This document shows positions 21,113-32,820 of a stretch of 64,000 nucleotides of DNA, piece after piece. The position numbers and the translations under genes were made by a program. Location: contig CP053156.1 in the NCBI GenBank assembly GCA_014607495.2, positions 6,882,001 to 6,946,000 on the forward strand, in the 5' to 3' direction. Under the pieces are notes generated by a model that saw nothing but the letters and a program-made list of their open reading frames with translations, ran no database searches and was not told the origin of the DNA. This stretch comes from Carposina sasakii (lineage: Eukaryota > Arthropoda > Insecta > Lepidoptera > Carposinidae). Numbering within the stretch: position 1 is the stretch's first letter; each line of letters starts with the position of its first letter.

Positions 21113-21821
21113 CCCAAGCGCGCACTTGCGGCCAGGCCGCGGCGGCCACCGAGTTCACCGAAATATATGCATTGTAACATTAGTGCGCGCATTTGGTCGC
21201 AAGCGGCCAGTGGGATCATTACGACGTAACCTGAGACCCGTATTGGCCGCTGGCCGCCGCGACCACTGGGATTCGAAGAATTGTAGGATCGTGCGCCAAT
21301 GTGTGCGCACTGGCCGCCGCGGCAGCCGGTACTTGTTTACAGAGTGTGGAAATTATAAGTCGCATAGATAAAGAATTGATCTGAAAATGGCGTCGGTGAC
21401 GGAAGGTATGGTTGGTAAAACCATTACTAAACATTATATAAAAGAGACTCTAATAAGCACGTTTTAGCAAAAAAATACGCTGGAAATTAACTTAGAAAGA
21501 GTAACCTCAAAGTAATTAGCTTTCAGACGATTAACAGCAATGAGATTAGTCAAAGCGATACCAGACATTTTTTTTTGCAGTGCGTACTTCACTGTGTGGC
21601 CATAGGCGCGCGATAGATGTGAGCGAGATAGCATGCGAGCGGACGCCATTTACAGATCAGTTCTTTATCTGCGCGGCTTATACATCGTGATGTCTTTTAA
21701 CACAGAGAGGTACTCTGAACTGACAATTTTGGCCGCAATTCTGGTTGCACGCTTGGCCGCGACACTTGCGGCTTGGTCGCATTACTGGCCGCTGCTGCTT
21801 GGCCGCAAGTGCGCGCTTGGG
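21113..21821. mobile_element. 709 bp TIR element, possibly piggyBac-like
   Basis: The left end CCCAAGCGCGCACTTGCGGC is matched, inverted, by the right end GCCGCAAGTGCGCGCTTGGG, giving a perfect 20-bp terminal repeat that continues imperfectly. Multiple GGCCGC and TGGCCGC motifs lie inside each end. TTAA follows the right end directly, and the left flank reads TTAACTCTAAG. CCC-type ends with TTAA flanks are typical of piggyBac, but the left TTAA is 7 bp away, so the assignment is tentative. No transposase coding sequence is present. Confidence 0.65.
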
Positions 21822-24791
21822 TTAATGTCAAGAAAACATTATTGTATTTCTCCTTTTAAAAGATCTTGTGATTCACTTAATCTAGTGTTAGGTAGTATCT
21901 ATCTTTTATACAATTATTGCTTTATTAATAATCTTAGGTAATGTCTGTGTAGTTATATTATGCATCTCATACATTGCCATAGATATTGACTTCTCTAATC
22001 TCGTAGAATCCACAAAAAAAAAACTATCCCCGAAAATTGCTTTTACTGCAGCATAGGTACTTTACTCGAACTGCACCGATCGCCGATAAGGCTCCCTCGA
22101 AATAAATAAAATATAAATCATTTTCGATACAGGGTGTTACAATAGATCTTATCCGAAACAAAAACGACTTTCAAAATCACATAGTTTTTATATGCACTCC
22201 ATCTTACCAACATAGCTTTGCGATTGTCAGATCACTTATATGGTTTAATACATCTTAATACCATGATATTAAAGTTGAAGATAAGTCAGCAGTTTATTGT
22301 AGACAATTTGCGAGTGCGAGAATAAGTTTGTGTTTCAGTGTAATTGTGTACTACCCCAGGGTCGTCACATTACCATTTAAATGTATTTATTGTTGTAATT
22401 GCTATATAAAAAGCTTATTAAGATACGTCTAGACACTTAATGGGTCAGGTTAATGTCTGTCAAGATAATTAGATTGGTTAAGAAAAGCCCACTTAGACGG
22501 CAAAAACAATGAAATAGATTTTTTTCTGAATTTACCCAAAACGTTTGGTACCTAATAGATGTAATAGTTGCTCTATTTAAAAACTACTTCGCAATCATCC
22601 TGGTATGCTTATTATACTGTTAAGTATTTACTGAACACTGTAATTTTCTTCATTATCAAACCTTTAAAAAACTTGACTATGTGAATTGACCTCAATAGAG
22701 CTACCAGTTGATTTAACTAATTTAGTATATTTAATAATCACTGTAATGTATTATTATTTCAATATAAACATACCATACCTTCTTAACTTTGCACCTGAGC
22801 TTAGAATCAAAAACCGACTTACCACCGGACAAACTAGATTACACACAACAAAGTCGATGAACAGTGTCGCTACAGTCTACGCAAGTAACCCATATATATG
22901 TAGCGACATGAATTTGAGTGTTTTTCCGCTGGTCCAGTTAAGTTTGTGGTGTCTACTTCTCCATCACTGTCCTGCTTGATTGATGAGCTTCAACAAGTCT
23001 CCTGCATCTGATGCTGAGGATACTAATCTTTGATGTCATCGTCATAGAGCTCTAAGCGATTGTAGAATTATATTTGTTCTGGTCTTGGTTTTAATCTGGT
23101 ATTAAGACAACTCTCCAGATATTTTGTTTGAATTTGATGTTTTAAGTTTAAATTTTGGTAAATACCTCACAATATTAAAAGAAGCTGAATTATCTGATCA
23201 CACGTATGTAATGTTACGTTTGAAGTCGGTCAAGCTAATAGAGAACAGTTTCATTCTTATTGATTAAAGTAATGTATGTACAAGTAGTATGGGTAACACA
23301 CTGAGCCAAATTTAAAATGTTCCAAAAATATTTGCTTCCAAATCTGAATAGCTTTCACCTTTGTATTAAAGTACTTGAAATATAATTTGCCCTAATCAAA
23401 AAACTGCAGATTTAATATACGTAGGCAATCGAACGTGCGTCCATAAGTACGTACATCTGTCGACGCCCGCGGCTTCGAGTGCTATTGTCGATGATAAAAA
23501 GGTAAAAACTGGGAGTTACTAGGGGTGATAACAATGGATGTGTTTCAAGATACCCCTAGAGGTATTTTGAAATAGATATAGGTAGAAAGTAACAGTTTAT
23601 GTATGTACTCGTATAGCTTTAAAACTGTATATTCATATAATAGTAAGTATGTAACCAAAAAATGTGTCGCAGAAATAGTATGGTCAAAATAGAAACTAAG
23701 ATATTCGGAGATCGGGGATACACATTAATTTCTTCAAAACGATGATGAATGGATATTCAATCATATCAGAAAAGGAACTCTCCGAAATATTCGGTCATTG
23801 CTAAACATAATAAAAATATTGCAGTGAATTGCTAACTACCAAATCCTAGCGAATTTTATCGTTTATTTGTGGATTTTTGTACCATAAAATCAACAAGTAT
23901 TGCAAAAATGGAACATCCATTTATTCCTACATCTGAATACGATCCGAGTTGCATTCCCCTCAGTTTTGCGGTACAAGAGCACCTCAAGTGGAGTTTGGGA
24001 TCGATAGCGCTATAACAGTTCTACTGGGCGTTTATACCGGTGTATTAGAAGTAGGTATCTGTTATAGTTTTTAAGAGATTATTAGAAAGATGTCCTGAAA
24101 ATCAGCCTGGACACCAGTGTTTTTCCAGCCATGTTAGTAATCACAGATTAGCCTGTGTTGACTACCCTGATTATGATAAAACTATGTTTTTGTCGCACTG
24201 TTGGTTTGTTTTTAGTGGTAATTTAATGGTAACTTAGTGGTAACTTAATTGGTGGATGATTAAAAAGGGAAACAGCACTGCTTTGCATCAAATATATAGT
24301 TACCTTATTAATTAAGTATAGCGTAAATAAATAGATAAACAGATAATTATACTTTTGGAAAATTATTTTTACGTAACATTATATAGGAATTATTTTAAGT
24401 ATAAATTAAAATTCCCAATTGCCACCCCAGTTTCCAGCTCGGTCACCAAGGGAAACCAAAAAGCACATTCATCGGCCATTATGGATTTAATTACATAAAC
24501 CAATGACCATCGGGTTCTCCAACTTTTTCACATTTGACCGCGTGGAAAATTCAGAATTCCAGATTGATTACAAAAAGGTCGCGTCGATAATGTGAATTGG
24601 AGAAAAAAATAAATTAAATTAATTTAAATACTTTGTGATGTTTCACATTGTGCTAAAGGTATTTTAATTTGCATGCCAATGTTCATTGTAGAATTTACTT
24701 CCACGTTACGACTCTTACGATAGGATGTATCTTAAAGGAATTTTGATAAAAAAATTTGACTTCTAAAGATTATTTTCATTGCCTATAGTCT
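21822..24791. other. Long stretch without recognised features
   Basis: About 3 kb of AT-rich DNA. The only transposon-like trace is a lone GATACAGGGTGTTACAATAG near 22127, resembling a family B/C terminus without a partner. GACGCCCGCGGCTTCG near 23462 could be a Helitron scrap. Confidence 0.45.
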
Positions 24792-25033
24792 GACGGCCGA
24801 TTGGTCTAGTAGGTAGTGACCCTGCTTGCGACGCCATAGGTTCTGGGTTCGAATCCCGGTAGGTGCAAACATTTATATGATGAATATCGATGTTTGTTTC
24901 GAGTCATGGATGTTTCTATACTTATCTATGTATTTATATACCGTTGCTTAGTACCCACGACACAAGACCTTAGGGATCTTAATGTGAGACTAGGTTAATG
25001 TGTTATGTAGTGTGTGAATATTTATTTATTTAG
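24792..25033 (+). mobile_element. SINE D, tRNA-derived, complete
   Basis: The head has a Pol III A box TGGTCTAGTAGG at 24802-24813 and a B box GGTTCGAATCC at 24846-24856, spaced as in tRNA genes. The body contains GATGAATATCGATGTTTGTT, CATGGATGTTTC and ACCCACGACACAAGACCTTA, and the 3' end is a TATTTATTTA repeat. TAGTC before the head and TAGTC after the tail could be a short target duplication. Copies at 34.9 kb (+) and 61.2 kb (-) align throughout. SINEs of this type encode no protein and use a LINE's machinery. Confidence 0.9.
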
Positions 25034-26387
25034 TCCAGCTTTCGCTCTATCCCCGATATATCCAGTTCCCATAAAACAAGATGTACCTGTATTAGTAGTA
25101 CGAGTAAATACACATGAAAACAAAACACAAACTATTTGATTTATGACCAAAACTCCAGCGGTAAGGCAGTAAACTTTTCAATTTAAATTGAAGATTTCCC
25201 ACAAATTAGAATTCCCACTAGCGAGCAATGTACACGACCATTAATTACCAGACTTTGGGACCACCTTATCTGCCGCATCCGTCCAAATGCATTTAAATTT
25301 AAATCTAGAGCTACCTTGGCACTAAGTTTTCAAGTAATTTACTGGTGAATATTAAGCTTCACCTACCAGGGGACCAGAACACGCCAAGGGTGGAGTTTTG
25401 TGTGTTTTACTAATTGCCAAAAGATGGTAATCAGGTATCGGTGAAGTGGCTTCCTCCTGCTCTAACTTGCAAGATAGTGGAATACCTGTCTTTGTCAGTC
25501 GTGAAGATATAACTCAAACGACGCAGCAAAAAGCATGGTAAGGAATTAATTAGCGCTGAAGGTAAATAATGGAGATTGTCGCATGTCGTAATGAGTTTTC
25601 GGTAAAAGTCTGTTTGGAGAAATGATTATGAGACAGGTAATTAAGAAGGGTATGCAAATGAACAATTAATTGGGCGTAGAGTTTTTATTGTCCGTGACTT
25701 AATGTTTTGTCTATTCTGGTTTAAGCTTTGTGCTTACCTAAGTGTGTACAGTGCTTCCGTTAAATGGTTGAGTATTCTCTATTTATAAAAGAGTTTCGTC
25801 AAGTGTTTAAGTGATATTTCCAAGGGGAAGTCGACTTTTGCTGATAGTAATACCGTCTAAAATAATTATAAATATCTCAGTTGATTATATACTAAACTAA
25901 ATTAATGTCATTGCAGATAAAATTTGATATCAAAAGCACGTACCAGGCTTGCATAAGTGAGAGCATCCAGTTCCACATTTGTAAAGAGCTCTTGATGAAA
26001 AATCCCGTTATTACGCCGCACCACACCCTTGTTTATAAAAAGAAAGTCAAAGCAAAATGTTTGAATAAGTGTGTGATTGCGGCTTCACAGCAGAGAAAAA
26101 AGGTGCCCCTTTGGGTTTTCATTTGAAGGTATCTGATGGTTTATTTTGTGTTTTTATGCGTGGGACACACACAAATCAGGTAGGATATTAGTACTTTCTG
26201 CTTAAAAATAAATGCGATTTTACATGTTTCATTTTATCGGCACTGGATTTTAATATCCGCTGTTTGGATAGATCTAATGAGCGATGGCTATTTTAATGAC
26301 AACTTTAAACTCAACTATAAGGGTAAGAGTGTCATAATAGAGAAACAGCATGGACACAGACAATACCTATATAACAATCGGCCAAGA
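25034..26387. other. No recognisable feature
   Basis: About 1.35 kb without identified repeats. The open frame 25905-26126 (MSLQIKFDIKSTYQACISES at its start) matches no family I know and lacks supporting signals. Confidence 0.5.
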
Positions 26388-26457
26388 AAACCCCTATGTC
26401 AAAAGCCTTATGGTGTACCCTGGGGGAGGCCTATGCCCAGCAGTGGACAACAATAAT
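26388..26457 (+). repeat. Family J / RTE-like LINE 3' tail scrap
   Basis: GTGTACCCTGGGGGAGGCCT followed by ATGCCCAGCAGTGGACAACA matches the J tail. The rest of the element is missing. Confidence 0.6.
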
Positions 26458-26889
26458 TAGGTGCGTAAGAAAATATCGCACGCAAATACTAAAAATCAGG
26501 TAACAATATGTACAGCTCTTTCTTACCACTAACCAAAGCTAGTTAATCAAATATTGTGAAGCAATTTGAAACAAAGATATAACCTGTGTGGTCGAGATCG
26601 ACATTGAACACGATGAGACGAGCAGTCAAAGGCGTGAAGCCACAAGCCGTGGCGGAATGTCAACAGTTCATGTAATTCTGTGTCGCACGATTGGCAGCAC
26701 GGCTCGTTCACGTCGCATTTTGTCAACACACCCGGTGTCCTTTGATATGGTTTCTCTTTTGAGAATAACTGATGGTTTTTACTTCGCTGGTGGTATTTTA
26801 CGATGACTATTTGATGTTGAGAAACTGCAGCGTATGTTGCATTGTTGCGCACATTGTGTTGCCACTTAAGATTTATAAATACAATACAT

Positions 26890-26990
26890 GACATAGAACT
26901 GCAGGATCAGGAAAGAGATCATATAGTCACGTTTAGCATGGCAGGGATAGATTTGTAACCAGTAACAGTTAACTGTTGTACTTAATTATC
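26890..26990 (-). repeat. Family L fragment
   Basis: The minus strand reads AAATCTATCCCTGCCATGCT, AAACGTGACTATATGATCTC and TTTCCTGATCCTGCAGTTCT, following the family order. The open frame on this strand that ends at 26547 begins just beyond it and shows no protein family. Confidence 0.6.
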
Positions 26991-28673
26991 TACATGCCTG
27001 TATTTACCTTGCTAAAGCTTGCCTATTAACTTGGCCTAGGCCTCATTATGTTTATTTTTTTCGATAGTCTTCGTGTAGCCTGCCTGACGCCAATAATATT
27101 TAGCAACAAACTCGCTTTAGTTATATTGTAGTTATGTGTTAGATGCTTGACAAATTATTTAGAAAATCTGTCTGTCTGTCATCTCAATGTCTCGTTAAGA
27201 TTTACATTGGAACAGAGAATCTATTTAAAATGTCAAAATAACAAACCCCTGGTTTTTTTTTCTAAAAGTTACACCAAACAAGCGTATTACATTCCCGGAA
27301 TCCACAAAAACAGTTTTAAAATAAGGTAAGTCTGTCCGACGGTGCGTTATGACGCGTGTCGCGGCGCGCTGCCGGAGTAGTTTGTCTCCACGATGACCGC
27401 TTCCTGCCTGACCCTCGGTAGATGAACAGGGTTGGGGTGGAGAGGGTGACTATTTATTTATTTTGAAAATAAAAATCGTGTCAGTAGAAGATAAGTTATG
27501 CAAATTATCAAGAATTTTTATCCTCAATATCAGTAAAAGTAGCGGAAACTATATCATACGAATGAACAATGTTTGTCACCAACTTTTAAGTAATGAGTAA
27601 ATATTTTAAATTTTAAGGTAGATTTTATATATCTAAGACCTATGTAGTAGCTCACGAAATAAGGTAAGCTATAAGTCTACTGTATTTTACCGTAACAGGT
27701 ACTTTGAGAGAATATCGGAATAACTATTAACGTCTAGATGAACTTAAGCTTTTGAAAAATTCGCACATTAGGGTATTTACAGCAAACCGACTCTACACTA
27801 TCTTTGTTCTACATTGAGTTTTCCCCGTGGGGACTCAGGGGTATATTTCAAGAATATTATTATGTAAGAACATGCGCGAGGCTTTATGATCACCTAGCCT
27901 TTCACGGTGACCGCTCTGCCGCGCCCCGGAGCGTAGGGCTGCCACAAAAAATACCACAACTACAAGCCTTGAGGAGAAACAAGTTAAATAATATAAGAAT
28001 ACGTGTGAAAAATCCTGATTAATCTGTACACTCAAATAAATTTCTTGAAGGAATAAATTCGACTCCTAAAATATTGTCACTCTCACGATTAAGATTAATC
28101 TAATGATACCTAAGCTTACATTCGATAAGCCATTTAGGCTTTTGTTAGACCATGCAAAAGAGATATACATACATACATACACTCGAAAAACATAACCCAC
28201 CCTGAAGCGCAGTCGGGTAAAAATATTAAAACACGATCTTACAGCATACTCGCCATTCTCTATTAGGTATTGTGCGTGTATCACGGTTGTGTAGAATACC
28301 GTTTACCCTAGCATATGACTAGAAGCTCCTAAACTATGAGTATCTACTGAAAAGGCTGTAGGAGCGCTGCCCAATCAGATAACCATATAAATTAGGAAAC
28401 TAATGGATTAATTTACATAGATTATTCTTTTTATATTGAAGAAACGGTTCAACCCTACCCTCCCGGAAGTGAGTCCGCGAATTCTTTATATTTATATTCA
28501 CCTTGTCGTGCGTCCGGCAGATTTATTCAGTTCTTTAGAGCGCGCGCACCCACCGTGTCGGTACCCCTGTATCTTGGGCTAGAAGTGACAGAAACGCTGC
28601 GTTTTTGGAAAACTAATATAACCATAACCACTTGGCGAAATATTGCCAAAGGCTAAATAAATATTACAATATA
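26991..28673. other. No gene recognised; two small CpG-rich patches
   Basis: AT-rich except 27338-27400 (CGACGGTGCGTTATGACGCG, then TGTCGCGGCGCGCTGCCG) and 27895-27945 (CTCTGCCGCGCCCCGGAGCG). Neither carries a convincing open frame. They could be remnants of GC-rich repeats or regulatory DNA. Confidence 0.4.
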
Positions 28674-29073
28674 CAGGGTGTAACAAAAAGATCACCCGAA
28701 ACCGGCGAGCATGTATGAAGAATTTTATGAATGTGGATGAGGCGAAAGAGGTATGTTTGGAACGTACTAAATGGATCTGTAGTCTCTGCCTACCCCTATG
28801 GGATATAGGCGTGAGGTTATGTATGTATGTAACAAAAAGGGTATGTAAAGCGAAATACTATAAAAATAACCTACTGTAGAGAACCTAAAAAAAGCATGTT
28901 TATTTTTCAAGATTGTATGAACATTCCTGAGTTGGTTAGGAATTCTCTATAGGTACTTACTAACTCGAAAAATAAACATGTGATTTTGAGTCTCGAGAGT
29001 GGGGTTTTGTGGATTTTTGATAGTAGGCTATATTCATAGCTTTTCTCTTAACACACCTCTTTTATTACACCTG
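28674..29073. mobile_element. Family C MITE, copy 3, interrupted by a retroelement tail
   Basis: The outer ends are CAGGGTGTAACAAAAAG and TTTTATTACACCTG, flanked by TATA on both sides. Right after the left terminus an insertion of about 138 bp is present, bounded by two copies of GTAACAAAAAG (28680-28690 and 28829-28839). After it the C element resumes with GGTATGTAAAGCGAAA. This copy is more diverged than the others, and the palindrome is damaged. Confidence 0.85.
28691..28828 (+). mobile_element. 5'-truncated LINE 3' tail nested in the C element
   Basis: 138 bp starting ATCACCCGAAACCGGCGAGC and ending GGCGTGAGGTTATGTATGTAT. It is flanked by an exact 11-bp target duplication. Its last ~45 bp (TCTGCCTACCCCTATGGGAT and onward) match the 3' end of family A, so the parental LINE and A share a tail. 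No protein sequence is left. Confidence 0.8.
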
Positions 29074-29082
29074 TATAATACT

Positions 29083-29580
29083 GATTTTTTTTTTTATTTA
29101 TTACTAAGACACACCAACAGTATACACATATAAATTAAATAATTACAGGCAATAAGGTATTTTGTCTTATGCGCATACCAATTATGGGCATGTTCGTATT
29201 GCACCTTAAATATAACGTTCTATATAGTATGACATACAATAAAATAATAAAGAGCCAGGAACTAGAGAGAATCTTTGATTTTAGAACGGAATTTGTGATA
29301 TGAGTCAAAATGAACATCTATATCTGGCAATGCGTTACTAATAATATTAAATTGATTGGCTATCCTAAAAATTGGCGAGTTCTTTCCTATATTAGTTCGC
29401 ACAAAAGGAGAACTGAAAACTTTATTTATAGGATGTCGTGGCAGTGTTCTGGGGACGTTAAATCGTATCTGTTCCAAAATTTCAGGACATTGACTATAAC
29501 CCCTGACAATCTTGTAGAGGAACACAATATCATGCAGCCTTCTATGATCGCGCAAGGAAGACATTTTGAAGAACAAAAGT
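29083..29580 (-). pseudogene. LINE ORF2 C-terminal fragment with poly(A) tail
   Basis: The minus-strand frame 29262-29576 reads RLHDIVFLYKIVRGYSQCPE, then INKVFSSPF, VRTNIGKNSPIFRIANQFN and DIDVHFDSYHKFRSKIKDSL. The pattern (R-HD-FLYK, RVP, RTN-NSP-R--N-FN, F-S-F--I) is characteristic of the C-terminus of Jockey/CR1-like LINE ORF2 proteins. A 3' untranslated stretch follows to an A-rich tail (T-run at about 29088-29098 on the plus strand). It is truncated by or next to a family B MITE at its 5' side. The RT catalytic motif is not included. Confidence 0.75.
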
Positions 29581-29583
29581 ATA

Positions 29584-29912
29584 TACAGGGTGATTTTTTC
29601 GTCAACGTTCCCGAAAACTACGGAATCTCCTCATTTCAAAGATCATTTTTCTCCATGGAAGCATACCTGGGAAGTGTCTGGTTTCCAAAATATTAGGGTC
29701 CAAAGTTGAGTAAATAGACTGCGTTTTTCTGCATAAATGCACATAGACGCGCGTAGCAGATTTTTTCACGAAAAATAGTTAATATCTGTCTATAAAAAAC
29801 CATAAACACTAGACACTATAAATTTCGCTGCATTTTTTTGGGCATAAACTTACTTTATTTTATGTATAGAGTACGCACCCTTCGTTAACGGTGGCCACAA
29901 AAAAACATCCTG
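29584..29912 (+). mobile_element. Family B MITE, copy 2
   Basis: From CAGGGTGATTTTTTCGTCAA to GGTGGCCACAAAAAAACATC and CTG, flanked by TATA on both sides. Both ends are present. It lacks the interior around the long A/T run, which accounts for its shorter length. Confidence 0.9.
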
Positions 29913-30019
29913 TATATATATAATATAATCTTATAATGATATAATCTTGGGAAATATACTGGACATGTAAGTACGTACTGTTTGGAAATTTCTTAGGGCC
30001 TAGAGATAGTAATTGATCA

Positions 30020-30110
30020 CTGATCGTTAACGTGCCGTGCTATGCTGAACGTGACTATTGAGATCTCTAGTGTGCCCTCGTAAGTCTGGCTACTCCATCA
30101 TTTTTCTTCA
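30020..30110 (+). repeat. Family L fragment
   Basis: GATCACTGATCGTTAACGTG, TGCTATGCTGAACGTGACTA, TTGAGATCTC and GTCTGGCTACTCCATC follow the family order with changes. Confidence 0.5.
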
Positions 30111-30212
30111 TCAACTTGAGAACTACATTAAAAGGAATGTAGGTTGATTACACTTATGGAGTCGAAAGACGGGTATTCAGCTTTCATTGCGCTAATGGGC
30201 TAGCTATAGGTA

Positions 30213-30538
30213 TACGGGATGTTTTTTCGTTGCCACCATTAACGAAGGGTACGTACATACATCAAATAAAGTAAGTTTATGCCAAGTAAAGCTGGGAAAC
30301 GATGTAAATTAAAAAAAAAAAATCGGGCGAAATTTATAGTGTCCAGTGTTTCTGCAATTTTTTTCATGGACAAATATTAATTATTTCTCGTTAAGTCTAT
30401 TTACTCAACTTTTAGGACCCTAATATTTTGGAAACCAGGTATACACTTCCCAGGTATGCTTCCATGGAGAAAAATGATCGTGATGATGAGGAGATTCCAT
30501 AGTTTTCGGGAACGTTGACGACCAAAAATCACTCTGTA
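30213..30538 (-). mobile_element. Family B MITE, copy 3
   Basis: Inverted relative to copy 2. It starts TATACGGGATGTTTTTTCGT and ends ACCAAAAATCACTCTGTA. GTGTCCAGTG, AATATTAATTATTTCTCGTT and CTTCCATGGAGAAAAATGAT are present. An internal block around the GCGCGTCTATGTGC segment is deleted. Confidence 0.85.
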
Positions 30539-31423
30539 TCTATGATGCGACTACATCGTAACTACATGGATAATGTAAAGCTCACATTTTGATAATATTA
30601 AATCATAAGGTATATAACAACAGCGTTTCTCCATACCAGTGTGTCCCCAAGACCCTTGTCCACTATGATATGTGTTGCGTAAAATTTTGTTTTTCAGAAG
30701 TCACTACCGGGAGGTATCGCTGACAAATGTCCGACAGTTTGTCACGCGGTATGTGTTTGTATACGGAAGGGTAGCTTTGATCTTGTATGCTCTTCAAAAT
30801 ATATATGTTGTATTTATTCTGAACGTGGTTCGCCCTGTGGATGTTTGTATAACTCTAATTAGTTTTGAATTTTAAATTTAAATGTATAAAAGGGAACTTC
30901 ACCCAATACTATTTGACACCGACAAAACGTGTGCATTCGTCTTAAATATAGTTGTGCGCTAATGGTGGGTAATTATTTATGTGCTTATTTCTTTACAAAA
31001 TTATTAATAAATTTGAATCCTGAGGAACGGTGTTGGCGAAACATTTATGTTGGGCTGATATTATGGAATTATCTAAAAAACATTCTTCTAAAATACCCGA
31101 TGGCGATTGTGGGACTGTTGTCGAGGAACCAGGGTCTTGATGTGGGTGTAGGGCCCGGTGGGCGACCACTGCAAACCGTGCCAATCTCTTTTTATTTCTT
31201 TAAAAGATCTGTGTTTTATCCTCGAGAAATTTTAATATGAATAGATGCATCATAATTAAAGTACCCACTAACTTGATACTTTTCATTCAAATAATAAAAA
31301 TAGATAGTTTTTGCCAAACTACGGCACTGCTTGTACCGATGCGGGATTCACTATATTACATCAGCTGCATCTCTTATCGTGCATGTGTAAAGAGTCAACC
31401 TAGGAACTCAGATGCATACTTTC
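30539..31423. other. Mostly unassigned; holds a short shared repeat
   Basis: No gene identified. At 30681-30693 TTTTGTTTTTCAG resembles a splice acceptor, but no exon can be defended. A shared degenerate block lies at 31085-31165 (listed next). Confidence 0.4.
31085..31165 (+). repeat. Degenerate repeat M, copy 1
   Basis: GATGGCGATTGTGGGACTGT and then GGGTGTAGGGCCCGGTGGGC recur, inverted, at 43.25-43.39 kb (GTGGCGATTGTAGG and GGGTGTAGGGCCCGGTGGTG). Two copies only, with unknown boundaries. Confidence 0.5.
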
Positions 31424-31780
31424 AAGTGATGATGATGATGATCTCTGACCGTATTTCGGCCAAGGCGACCAATCTCTACGAAGATTGACCAGGTACGCAG
31501 AAGATATTATAGTGCACAAGTATTTGCGCAAACACAGATGCACTCTCTATTCTGTTACTCTCATAGTCCGATGGGATGGAAACCCGACACGACCGGAGAG
31601 AGATCAGGCTCAGGACCAACGGTTTTACGTGCTTTCCGAGGCATGAGCTAAGTGACAATTTTGCAACATTAAAATCTGCACATGAAATAACTTCATTGGT
31701 ACTGGCCCGTGACTGGGATCGAACTTCCGCCTCCCGCTTGGAAGTGATGAGCTAGCGGATAACACAACATCTCGCCCTCT
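31424..31780 (-). mobile_element. Family K tRNA-derived SINE, fullest copy
   Basis: Reading the minus strand from about 31780: a tRNA-like head with TATCCGCTAGCTCATCACTT and a B-box-like AGTTCGATCCC, then TGCAGATTTTAATGTTGCAA, CTTTCCGTGC-type GCCTCGGAAAGCACGTAAAA, GGTCCTGAGCCTGATCTCTC, CACTATAATATCTTCTGCGT, GGCCGAAATACGGTCAGAGA and an ATCATCATCATC tail. The A box is degraded. The copy at 36.6 kb lacks the tRNA-like head, and the copy at 17.3 kb hosts a LINE insertion. Confidence 0.75.
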
Positions 31781-32449
31781 ATGCTATACATAACTGTATT
31801 CTTATTCTGTAGATCTGGTTACCCTTATGTATATGTACGGCATTGCCAAAATAAGGGGTATTCGTTCTAGTGAAGTATATTTAAAAAACACAACGGTATC
31901 AAATATTCAAAATCATTTCCATCTCTTCTACCTATATATTTGGCATTTTAACATGAAAACTACACAAGTGCATACTATACATGTGTATTAGTAGTTACTC
32001 TCACAGACGCCTGATTGCTTACCAATTACAAAGCCCACCAAAAATAAGCTTCGGCCGAACAAAAGCAAATAGTATAGCGATTTATAGCAATCGCGATAAT
32101 GGTTTAATTATGTATTGTCTATGGTGCACAAATCACCGCCAGCGATGCTATCATCAAACGGTACAATTATAGCTCACCTTCTAAGGTGGCTAATGATCTA
32201 GGTGATCCAAGCTAAACATCATTGATGTACGACGGGATAGTGATGTGGGTTGCTCTATCGATAGTATTTTTTTAGATCTTAGATCTGTAGGGTAAGCACA
32301 AACCTCCCGATAGTCTGTAAAGCTATCGTCAAACTGTCATATCTCATAGATTTTGATTGCGAGTCGATAGCGTTACGACGAGTGAAAAGGTTCAAGATTA
32401 TATTCTACCGGTTCACTATCCTTAACGTGGCTGTAGCTGTCTGTATATA
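31781..32449. other. No recognisable feature
   Basis: Spacer. CTATCCTTAACGTGGCTGTA near 32416 may be a family L scrap. Nothing else identified. Confidence 0.45.
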
Positions 32450-32820
32450 CAGGATGTTTTTTTGTGGCCACCTTTAACGAAGGGTACGTACTCTATACAT
32501 GAAATAAAGTAAGTTTATGCCAAAAAAATGTTGGGATTTTTTTTTTTTTAATTTTAAATTCCTTGGTCGTGCGAAATTTATAGTGTCTAGTGTTTATGTT
32601 AGTTTTTTTATAGACAGATATTAATTATTTTTCGTGAAAAAATCCTGCTACGCGCGTCTATGTGCATTTATGCAGAAAAACGCAGTCTATTTACTCAACT
32701 TTGGACCCTAATATTTTGGAAACCAGACACTTCCCAGGTATGCTTCCATGGAGAAAAATGATCGTGATGATGAGGAGATTCCGTAGTTTTCGGGAACGTT
32801 GACGACCAAAAATCATCCTG
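32450..32820 (-). mobile_element. Family B MITE, copy 4, intact
   Basis: 371 bp from CAGGATGTTTTTTTGTGGCC to ACCAAAAATCATCCTG, with TATA on both sides. It includes GGGTACGTACTCTATACATG, GCTACGCGCGTCTATGTGCA and CTTCCATGGAGAAAAATGAT. A good reference copy. Confidence 0.9.

Noticed and set aside
26547..26894. 115-codon minus-strand open frame
   Set aside because: No recognisable domain, opposed by an open frame on the other strand, and it abuts a family L fragment; no splice or promoter support.
28167..28185. CATA repeats considered as a CRISPR-like or satellite array
   Set aside because: Simple tetranucleotide microsatellite of a few units; no spacers or regular array.
28500..28570. Possible core promoter with TCAGTT initiator and GC-rich downstream
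   Set aside because: No DPE at the expected position and no transcript-like sequence follows.
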